Positions 58,005-64,000 of a stretch of DNA of 64,000 bases are shown here, in pieces. Within the stretch, counting starts at the first letter, position 1; every line of letters starts with the position of its first letter. A program made the translations under genes and the position numbers. Under the pieces are notes generated by a model, which did not search any database, was not told the DNA's origin, and saw only the letters and a list, made by a program, of their open reading frames with translations. This DNA comes from a virus, in the IMG/VR virus record IMGVR_UViG_3300023117_002343, positions 1-64,000 of that record; one strand, 5' to 3'.

Positions 58005-58369
58005 TAATAGCCTCCATTGATCCTGCCTAAGTTGACTTGACCCTTTTTCATGTAGGCTTCAAATATTTCTTCGACAGAAATACCTGAATAGATCAAAATC
58101 CCTACAAGGTAATGAAGTACATCGCTCAATTCTTCCATATAAGAATCACGATCAAAGTCTTTAAACTCTGTGGTTCGATGCTTTTTGGAATTCTTAAGCA
58201 GCATATTTGACTCAAAAAGCTCATGCATACATTCATGAGAAAGGTGCTTTAAAAACTGTTGGTTTTCCTTCTCAGCAAGATCTAAGGGGAAATCTGGATG
58301 ATCCCTTTTATCTCGTAAGAGCTCCAAGAAATCTTGTTGCTGTTTATACATTTGCTCAAATTTGTCCAC
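58004..58369 (-). CDS. All-alpha dUTPase/MazG-like protein
   Basis: 121 residues. HECMHELFESNMLLKNSKKH and SYMEELSDVLHYLVGILIYS carry the acidic metal-binding residues (E-x-x-E and E-x-x-D) of the all-alpha dUTPase/dCTPase family. KGQVNLGRINGGY at the end matches the C-terminal K-x-x-N-x-x-R-x-x-x-GY motif of phage dUTPases. Hydrolyses dUTP or related dNTPs, which would keep uracil out of DNA and feed dUMP to ThyX. Confidence 0.75.
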   Translation of the reverse strand: MDKFEQMYKQQQDFLELLRDKRDHPDFPLDLAEKENQQFLKHLSHECMHELFESNMLLKNSKKHRTTEFKDFDRDSYMEELSDVLHYLVGILIYSGISVEEIFEAYMKKGQVNLGRINGGY

Positions 58370-58371
58370 AA

Positions 58372-58572
58372 CTACTCTCCTGGTGCTACTTCATCTTGCA
58401 TTTTTACAAGGTTTTTTTCAAAGTTCTCGACGTAATCCGGATCCAAATCAAGAACGCCATCGTTCTCAACAAATTGAACCATGCGAATATTATCAGAAAT
58501 ATCGGTACCCGTCAAAATCGCAAGTTGCAAAAGCTTTACCAGTTGTGCAATACTATTATCAGAAAGTCTCAT
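58372..58572 (-). CDS. Conserved small phage protein
   Basis: 66 residues. MRLSDNSIAQLVKLLQLAIL with TGTDISDNIRMVQF is a compact helical protein of a type I recognise from marine phages (S-D-x-x-I-A-Q-L-V-x-L-L-Q-L-A), unnamed. Two bases upstream of the dUTPase-like gene. No function known. Confidence 0.6.
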   Translation of the reverse strand: MRLSDNSIAQLVKLLQLAILTGTDISDNIRMVQFVENDGVLDLDPDYVENFEKNLVKMQDEVAPGE

Positions 58573-58619
58573 ATTTTCCTCCAGGTTTGATTCAATTTTA
58601 TTAGTTTTATTGATTTTGT

Positions 58620-59417
58620 TCAGCGCTGAATTTGTGGAACCCAGTGCGTGGAACGGCCGTCTCCAGCATCCTCTTTAACCACTTCGTGGCCGTGAGGATC
58701 TGTCTTTCTTCCGTAAACCTGGAAGAAGTCTACCGCTTTGGCGTCTCCCTCAGGTGCACGATAATTCCTAATTGAAGCGCCTTGTCTTTCGTAACTTTCT
58801 TTAAGAACATTTTCTATGGCCTCCTTGAGGTTTTTCATGTCTTCTGTCGACAGAGATCCGACCAATCGGTACGGCGACAGTCGAGCTCGATATAGAGCTT
58901 CAGCTTTCACATAATTGCCAACACCGCATATAACACTCTGATCCATGATCGCTTTGGTCACGGTCCAGTGTTGCTTGACATCGAGTGCAGCATTAAACCT
59001 TTCACTCGACACATCTTCGCTCAGCATGTCTGGACCCAAACTGTTGAGCTTATCAAAAAATGCTTTTTTGGTCCGAATAACTTTCAGCGTGCCAAAATTT
59101 CTGATGTCAGAGAAGAATACTGGCGGGCCTGAGTCAAAATTAAACTTGACGCGATTGTGCTTGTTGCTCGAGTCAAGAGTCCAATGTCCAGTCATTCCCA
59201 GGGTATTCAACAGAAACTGGTCATTTTCCAGGATCCAAAATATGAGCTTGCCCTTGACGCCCACTCCAACAACTTTGGTCGGCTCAAACATTTCTATGCC
59301 TGTAATAGGCTTTTTGCAATATCTGCCAGAAATGGGCTGAATAGACAGGCATCTTCTAATACCAACCATTTGAGCCAATGACTCCCCAATCAGTTTTACT
59401 TCTGCTCCCTCTGGCAA
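58620..59417 (-). CDS. Fpg/Nei-family DNA glycosylase with degenerate zinc finger
   Basis: 265 residues. Base-excision glycosylase/lyase. MPEGAEVKLIGE provides the P2 and E3 active-site residues, LGMTGHWTLD the void-filling and damage-site loop, and a helix-2-turn-helix region with VICGVGNYVKAEALYRARL. The C-terminal zinc finger reads VYGRKTDPHGHEVV ... STHWVPQIQR: all four Cys are replaced, as in zincless Nei-like enzymes, with the catalytic-side Arg kept in RSTHW. Probably active on oxidised pyrimidines or purines. Follows the MazG gene. Confidence 0.85.
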   Translation of the reverse strand: MPEGAEVKLIGESLAQMVGIRRCLSIQPISGRYCKKPITGIEMFEPTKVVGVGVKGKLIFWILENDQFLLNTLGMTGHWTLDSSNKHNRVKFNFDSGPPVFFSDIRNFGTLKVIRTKKAFFDKLNSLGPDMLSEDVSSERFNAALDVKQHWTVTKAIMDQSVICGVGNYVKAEALYRARLSPYRLVGSLSTEDMKNLKEAIENVLKESYERQGASIRNYRAPEGDAKAVDFFQVYGRKTDPHGHEVVKEDAGDGRSTHWVPQIQR

Positions 59418-59419
59418 TT

Positions 59420-60007
59420 TTATTCCTCCCTGTTTACGCTTTTTTCAGTTTCAAATCCATTGGGGTATCTCTTGCGTAATTTTTCTACATTTACATGCAT
59501 TGCAATGGCCATTCCGCCTTCACGCCCAGACTGAATAGGACCGTGAATCTTTTTCAGAATATGCACGATATCTTTGATGACATTAGAAATACCATGACAA
59601 ATTAGAGCTGGATTAAGTTTATGTCCGTGACCTACAACTTTTTTGACATGCTCGGTTACTTCCTTGGCATTTCGGATGATCCTGAATTTTTTTCTGAAGG
59701 ATGCTGCGCAAGAATTGTTGTAATTGTCAATGTTGCCATAACTTTGCCACATGTGAAAAGGCACATCAAGCACATCCATGATTCGCGCAGCATACCATAG
59801 AACGTCACCAGCCTCTTTTGTCACTAAATCTATAGTATCAGCCAGGCTAATTTCGTTACGAGGATCGTAAATCTGGTCTACACAATCAATAAATTCCGCA
59901 CACTCGCCTATGAGGCCCAGAGCCAAAATGGCTAGATCGTCAGTAGCCGATGTTTCTCGGGTGATTTTTTGATATTCGTCGTAGGTGTATCTTTTAATGC
60001 CTGACAT
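59420..60007 (-). CDS. MazG-like nucleotide pyrophosphatase
   Basis: 195 residues. LALGLIGECAEFIDCVDQ and DLVTKEAGDVLWYAARIMDV hold the MazG acidic pairs (E-x2-E and E-x2-D). The spacing between the two helices is short (about 25 residues). A C-terminal helical part (SGREGGMAIAMHVNVEKLRK) ends the protein. Hydrolyses dNTPs or alarmones; in phages MazG has been proposed to alter (p)ppGpp. One of three such domains within 4 kb. Two bases separate it from the Fpg gene. Confidence 0.8.
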   Translation of the reverse strand: MSGIKRYTYDEYQKITRETSATDDLAILALGLIGECAEFIDCVDQIYDPRNEISLADTIDLVTKEAGDVLWYAARIMDVLDVPFHMWQSYGNIDNYNNSCAASFRKKFRIIRNAKEVTEHVKKVVGHGHKLNPALICHGISNVIKDIVHILKKIHGPIQSGREGGMAIAMHVNVEKLRKRYPNGFETEKSVNREE

Positions 60008-61357
60008 CTAAGCAACCTCCTTTTTGAGTAGTGTTTTAAGATCAGTTTCGTACATTTTTTCAGGTGTGGTCTTTTTTGTAGCTTCGAGCTCTGCCACTTT
60101 CGCTTTTTTGATCTTTCTGAGTTCTTCAGCTTTTTCTTTGGTGAGAGAGTGAATGGCCATATTGAGCAAATAGTTGTAACTGCCAGATTCTCGATCGAAG
60201 TTCATCGCCTTGAGATCCCCTTCGATGGCTTTTTTGGGTCGATTGTTGATGACCAACCGGCCGGCAAGAATCTCTTCAATGAATTGGGCTTTATTGTCTG
60301 CAACTCTTAGCTCCTTTTCCAGTCTTTTGATGTTGTTCTTTTTACGTAGATTATAGTATTTCAGCCTGAAATTAACAAAATATTCTACGATTTCTTCTGG
60401 CTTCTCAAATATCTTAAGCTTGCCGTGCTCGTCAAGCGTTGTGTAGTTCTCTCCGATTCGCTCTTTGATCTTAAGCAGCGCCGGAAGGCGGTTTCTCTTG
60501 ACCATCTTGGCCAGATCTGCACGCTTAAATTTCAGAATGTAGTGTGGTGTCTCAGACGAGTGATCGTCGTAAGAGACTAAATCGCCCTTTTCAATTAGTT
60601 TTTCCAGGAGCGCTTCGTATTTTTCGTAGGTGAATCCCGGCGGAATTTCGGTGACTTCAACTGTCGAAGTATTTTTGACGCGAAAATTGCCGCTCATGAT
60701 CCAGGATTTTGGATTATCGGTAGCTCTCTCAAACTGGCCTGTGAAGCCATTGATCCAAGGCTTGATTTCCGGGCACTCTTTTCCTTTAAGAACCGATAGA
60801 CACGCCTTGATGAGATCGACAGGGTGACGATTGAGAATATTGGTGGCAAAGCCCACTGCGATACCGCTTCCACCGTTTAACAAGACTGTCGGAATAATAG
60901 GCAGAAAAAACCTAGGCTCGATCTTTTCGCCTTCTTCTTCCTGAGACTCACACAAGTCAAAGTCTTGATAGAGCTGTCGAAAGTTTTCGTTAAATTTGAC
61001 GCCAACATAGCGAGGAGCTCCAGCTTCCGGAGATCGCAGCGAGCCAAACTGGCCAATGCCTTGAAATATAGGCATGGAGTTTTTGAAATTCTGAGTCATG
61101 CCGATGATAGTGGCATCCAGAGAGCCATGATGAAACATGGTCATGCTGGCAGCCAGGCCGCCAAGCTGAAAGACCTTCATAGGCTTTTCTTTGCCAGTCT
61201 TCCAAACTTGATTGGCCGTGTGAGCAATTTTTCGCTGTGAAGGCTTAAAGCCGTCGATCAAGCTCGGTATGGCTCGGTTTTCCACTGTGTACAGCGCATA
61301 GTCTCTTAGCTCCCTATCAAAAAAGTCTGAGACTGTTCTTTCGGCAACTTTATCCAT
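60008..61357 (-). CDS. 52: DNA topoisomerase II, small (breakage-reunion) subunit
   Basis: 449 residues, close to T4 gp52 (442). The GyrA/ParC-type core has GFKPSQRKIAHT at 36-47, MFHHGSLDAT (winged-helix DNA-contact region) and the catalytic tyrosine Y117 in GAPRYVGVK. VGFATNIL and EYFVNFRLKYYNLRKKNN also match. Ends without the GyrA C-terminal supercoiling wrap, so it decatenates or relaxes rather than supercoils. Overlaps the large-subunit gene by eight bases, so the two are cotranslated. Confidence 0.95.
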   Translation of the reverse strand: MDKVAERTVSDFFDRELRDYALYTVENRAIPSLIDGFKPSQRKIAHTANQVWKTGKEKPMKVFQLGGLAASMTMFHHGSLDATIIGMTQNFKNSMPIFQGIGQFGSLRSPEAGAPRYVGVKFNENFRQLYQDFDLCESQEEEGEKIEPRFFLPIIPTVLLNGGSGIAVGFATNILNRHPVDLIKACLSVLKGKECPEIKPWINGFTGQFERATDNPKSWIMSGNFRVKNTSTVEVTEIPPGFTYEKYEALLEKLIEKGDLVSYDDHSSETPHYILKFKRADLAKMVKRNRLPALLKIKERIGENYTTLDEHGKLKIFEKPEEIVEYFVNFRLKYYNLRKKNNIKRLEKELRVADNKAQFIEEILAGRLVINNRPKKAIEGDLKAMNFDRESGSYNYLLNMAIHSLTKEKAEELRKIKKAKVAELEATKKTTPEKMYETDLKTLLKKEVA

Positions 61358-63206
61358 TGGAAACTCCGTCTAGCATCTTCTTCTTTCTTACGTCCGAATC
61401 ACTTCCAAACCAGTCTTCAAGCGACTGATTCAGATCTTGTCCTGGCACCAATGCAAACATCTTCGGGCTCTTAATAATATCTTTATACTCCGGATCTTCC
61501 AGAGCAGCCAGCCCCTTTTTGTAGGAGACGTTCCAGCCGGAAGACTTGTTGTTTTTGGCCCAGGCCTCAAATTCCTCATTGGTATAAAACATCAGCTTCT
61601 GATCTTTCTTGTCGGCGACAACAAGCGGCGTCATGACCCTCAGCAACTTCTTTTGCTCGAGCAGTTCCGGCCAATAACGACCAAAGAAATTGACAAGCAG
61701 TCCCGCAATGTTGTCTCCGTCCGGATCGGCATCGGAATATATCAATATCTTGCCATAACGCAAATTTTTAGGCTCCTCGCCCAAACGCAATCCAATGGCA
61801 TTCAACAGAGCCTGGACCTCTTTGTTCTGAATGACTTTGGAGGCAGGCAGTCCCGCCACGTTCAGAAACTTGCCGCGAAGCGGAAAGGCACCTTGTGTCA
61901 TTGGATCGCGATACTTTCTAAAGGCACTAGAGGCTGAGTCTCCCTCGAAAAGAGACAGAGTGCACTTTTCTCTCTTGCGCCCCTTAGCATCGATGAGCTT
62001 CAGGACCTTTTGCTTTGACAGTTTCTTGTTAAGCTGGCGAAGGGCCTTTCTCTCGTCGGCCTTCTTTTTCTGCTGCGCCCAGTCCAATATGCGCTGAATA
62101 ACCTCAGAGGCACACACGGCTTTCAGAAACTTGTCAGACAGTTCGTGCTTGGAACCAAAATCTCGAGGGTCTGTAATGAGTTTCTCTTTGGTCTGCGAAG
62201 AAAAACTGGAATTGATGATGTCGGCAGAGACAAACACAAACAGGTGATTTTTAATCTCTGATGGCCTCAGATCGACCTTGTGCTTCTTTTTTAGCCGCGC
62301 GCGAATGGCATTGACAATCTGTGTTGCGATAAAATCGACGTGAGTGCCTCCGTCCGACGTAAAAACGCCATTGACAAAAGAGACGTGCTGCAGACCTCCG
62401 TCTGATGCTCCCACAGCAATTTTCCAGCGCTCCGAGGCCTCAAACTGAATATCGTCGACGTACATGCGACAATAGGAGGCGAATGAGGGATAGCTGTAAC
62501 GCTTGCCATTGAAGTAAACTTTGAGAGTGGGATTGCAGGCTGCCACGTCAATACAGCGCTTTTTCATCAGAGTGACGTGATGATCATCCAGTCCCGACAT
62601 GCCAAACTGTTTAAAGTCGGGCAGATATGTTATCTGTGTGAAGCCGGCACCCCTCTTCTTTGAGACTTTGGGCTCTTCGCGCTCTCTCATGTTGCTGCGA
62701 AATTTTTGCGAGAAGAACTTTTTTCCGTCGCAGGTCTCAATGTGAAACTCTGAGGAAAATATATTGGTCAGGGTGGCACCGACGCCATTGGTTCCCGCTA
62801 GCAATCGATCTTCTGTGTCATCAAAATTTGATCCGGCTTTGAGATTGGAGAAGATCATCTCCGGTATCCACTCTTGATGTTCTGAGTGCTTTGCAACTGG
62901 AATGCCACCATTGTCTTTCACAGCAATCTTGCCCGTCTTTTGATCGACTGCCACATCGATTCGATTAAGCTTGGGATTGCGGCGATGCTCATCAGCGGCA
63001 TTAGAAACAATCTCGTCAAAAATCTTGAGAAAGCCCGGATTTTGCTGAACCGACTGCATCTCGAAACGGCCTTCTTCATTGAGCGCATAGCACTGATCGA
63101 CTCGAGTTTTAGTGGAGCCAATGTACATTCCGGGCCTGGCGATACAGTGACTTATATCATCTAGCTTTTTATACTGTTCTTCAATGGTTTTCTTAGTTTT
63201 TGCCAT
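61350..63206 (-). CDS. 39: DNA topoisomerase II, ATPase/TOPRIM subunit
   Basis: 618 residues from the ATG at 63206. The GHKL ATPase has E65 in FDEIVSNAADEH, the DNGGIPV loop at 98-104 and GTNGVGA at 138-144, with the QTK transducer loop near 338. The TOPRIM domain carries EGDSA at 421-425 and SDADPDGD at 491-498 (metal aspartates). T4 splits this chain into gp39 and gp60; here it is one gene, as in many other T4-like phages. Located between the pentapeptide-repeat and small-subunit genes. Confidence 0.95.
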   Translation of the reverse strand: MAKTKKTIEEQYKKLDDISHCIARPGMYIGSTKTRVDQCYALNEEGRFEMQSVQQNPGFLKIFDEIVSNAADEHRRNPKLNRIDVAVDQKTGKIAVKDNGGIPVAKHSEHQEWIPEMIFSNLKAGSNFDDTEDRLLAGTNGVGATLTNIFSSEFHIETCDGKKFFSQKFRSNMREREEPKVSKKRGAGFTQITYLPDFKQFGMSGLDDHHVTLMKKRCIDVAACNPTLKVYFNGKRYSYPSFASYCRMYVDDIQFEASERWKIAVGASDGGLQHVSFVNGVFTSDGGTHVDFIATQIVNAIRARLKKKHKVDLRPSEIKNHLFVFVSADIINSSFSSQTKEKLITDPRDFGSKHELSDKFLKAVCASEVIQRILDWAQQKKKADERKALRQLNKKLSKQKVLKLIDAKGRKREKCTLSLFEGDSASSAFRKYRDPMTQGAFPLRGKFLNVAGLPASKVIQNKEVQALLNAIGLRLGEEPKNLRYGKILIYSDADPDGDNIAGLLVNFFGRYWPELLEQKKLLRVMTPLVVADKKDQKLMFYTNEEFEAWAKNNKSSGWNVSYKKGLAALEDPEYKDIIKSPKMFALVPGQDLNQSLEDWFGSDSDVRKKKMLDGVSNG

Positions 63207-63248
63207 TATTTTTTCGCCAACTAGACCATGCATGTATATCGGTTATAT

Positions 63249-63812
63249 TTATGCTGCTTCTTTTTTCACATCTAACTGATCTACCCAATCATAAAAATTG
63301 GGATCAGTGGCCAGCCAAGACAGTTGGGATTGATCTACTCGCGCATAGGCCATATATTTTGAATTCAAGATAGAATCGGTCAGATTCGCTCTGTGCAGAT
63401 TCGCTCTGTACAGATTCGCATCGGTCAGATCCGCATTGGTCAGATTCGCATTGGTCAGATACGCAGCGGTCAGATTCGCACCGGACAGATTCGCATCGGT
63501 CAGATTCGCTTCGGTCAGATCCGCACCCCACAGATCCGCATTGGTCAGATTCGCTTCGGCCAGTTTCGCTTCTGTCAGATTCGCATCGGTCAGTTTCGCT
63601 TCGGTCAGATTCGCACCGGACAGATTCGCATCGGTCAGATTCGCAGCGGTCAGATTCGCACCGGACAGATTCGCATCGGTCAGATTCGCTTCGGTCAGAT
63701 CCGCACCCCACAGATCCGCATTGGTCAGATCTGCCTTTTTTCCTTTGTTGCCATTAGACTCTAGCCACAATTTGTGCTGCTTCAGAATGTGATTGAGTTC
63801 AGACTGTTTCAT
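63249..63812 (-). CDS. Pentapeptide-repeat protein, first copy
   Basis: 187 residues. Residues about 28-150 are A(D/N)Lxx repeats, with cores such as NLTDANLSGANLTAANL. Such proteins fold as a right-handed quadrilateral beta-helix, sometimes mimicking DNA; Qnr and MfpA bind gyrase this way. The tail NSKYMAYARVDQSQLSWLAT ends DPNFYDWVDQLDVKKEAA. The ATG overlaps the stop of the second copy upstream (ATGA). Next to the topoisomerase genes, so protection or modulation of the phage enzyme or inhibition of host gyrase is possible (inference). Confidence 0.9.
   Translation of the reverse strand: MKQSELNHILKQHKLWLESNGNKGKKADLTNADLWGADLTEANLTDANLSGANLTAANLTDANLSGANLTEAKLTDANLTEAKLAEANLTNADLWGADLTEANLTDANLSGANLTAAYLTNANLTNADLTDANLYRANLHRANLTDSILNSKYMAYARVDQSQLSWLATDPNFYDWVDQLDVKKEAA
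63462..63730. repeat. 89-base direct duplication within pentapeptide repeats
   Basis: Positions 63462-63550 and 63642-63730 are identical over 89 bases, with a 180-base offset equal to twelve pentapeptides. This suggests recent unequal crossing-over or slippage inside the gene. Flanking bases 63461/63641 and 63551/63731 differ, which marks the borders. Antisense reading of the same array gives long artificial frames. Confidence 0.85.
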
Positions 63813-64000
63813 GCTGCTTCTTTTTTCACATCTAATTTATCTACCCAATCACAAAAATTGGGATCAGTGGCCAGCCAAGACAGTTGGAACTGACTCACTT
63901 TTGCATTGGACATCCATTTTGAATTCAAGATAGAATCGGACAGATTCGCATTAGTCAGATTCGCTTCGGTCAGATTCGCTTCGGTCAGATTCGTACCGGA
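63809..64000 (-). CDS. Pentapeptide-repeat protein, second copy, N-terminus outside window
   Basis: 64 codons including the stop. The visible end reads SGTNLTEANLTEANLTNANL, then NSKWMSNAKVSQFQLSWLAT and DPNFCDWVDKLDVKKEAA. The tail is nearly identical to that of the first copy in protein and DNA, so the genes are a recent tandem duplication. Transcribed first. Its start and the promoter are beyond the window. Confidence 0.85.
   Translation of the reverse strand, partial: SGTNLTEANLTEANLTNANLSDSILNSKWMSNAKVSQFQLSWLATDPNFCDWVDKLDVKKEAA

Noticed and set aside
63400-63740. Regular short repeats that could suggest a CRISPR array
   Set aside because: The units are contiguous 15-base codon repeats with no unique spacers, and no cas gene is nearby.
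63393-63792. Two plus-strand frames with repeated IGQIR or RFASV units
   Set aside because: They are the antisense reading of the pentapeptide codons; the 15-base periodicity explains them fully.
1-64000. tRNA, rRNA or integrase/attachment-site features
   Set aside because: Gene spacing leaves no gap long enough for tRNA clusters, and no integrase, repressor or transposase motif was seen.

Overview
This 64 kb window looks like part of the genome of a large tailed bacteriophage with a contractile tail. Evidence: a tail-sheath protein, a giant repetitive fiber, a T4-type two-subunit topoisomerase II, a flap-type 5'-3' exonuclease, a phage sigma factor, and dense DNA-precursor and repair genes. 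Almost every gene is on the minus strand, commonly with ATGA or TAATG overlaps. There are no ribosomal, tRNA, transposase or housekeeping genes. The host cannot be named; many small conserved families here are ones I associate with marine T4-like and jumbo phages.

Layout. 1-3000: a nucleotidyltransferase-like gene cut by the edge, small genes, ThyX, a complete eukaryotic-type (GSII) glutamine synthetase and a Nudix hydrolase. 3000-9200: small membrane protein, 1095-residue tail sheath, cupin-like and DUF192 proteins, HNH and GIY-YIG nucleases, with a two-gene plus-strand membrane island at 8309-8949. 9200-23234: virion-type genes, including a SET-domain/thioredoxin-like fusion, four tandem paralogues and a 2622-residue fiber built from 1.2 kb repeats. 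23311-28042: HEXXH protein, Cu/Zn superoxide dismutase, UV damage endonuclease and a second plus-strand island. 28152-33180: a 1078-residue protein and a Dps-like protein. 33231-39094: small genes, a sigma factor without region 4.2, GroEL, 5'-3' exonuclease and a PD-(D/E)XK nuclease. 39149-48169: helical, acidic and membrane proteins that look virion- or lysis-related, including an Fe/Mn-SOD-like protein with lost ligands. 48215-60007: nucleotide metabolism (dCMP deaminase, DHH phosphoesterase, thymidine kinase, sugar epimerase, family C DNA polymerase, deoxyribosyltransferase-like enzyme, dNMP kinase, a divergent second ThyX, MazG-HAD fusion, MazG-type enzymes, Fpg-like glycosylase). 60008-64000: both topoisomerase subunits followed by tandem pentapeptide-repeat genes.

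How the genes work together. Thymidine kinase, dCMP deaminase, ThyX, dNMP kinase and the MazG/dUTPase enzymes would reshape the nucleotide pool for replication by the phage's own DnaE-type polymerase and topoisomerase. UvdE, Fpg and the 5'-3' exonuclease would repair or process DNA. The sigma factor and GroEL would serve late transcription and folding of structural proteins. The divergent ThyX paralogue among a kinase, a phosphatase and pyrophosphatases may point to a modified-base pathway; this is inference.

Regulation. Five minus-strand genes share a putative promoter, GTGTAA, 17-18 bases, then TATAAT or TAAAAT. The copy before the polymerase gene sits inside a perfect 10-bp inverted repeat followed by a T run. 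A separate ATATTTAG octamer lies just upstream of several virion-type genes. All functional calls come from reading motifs by eye; no database search was possible.
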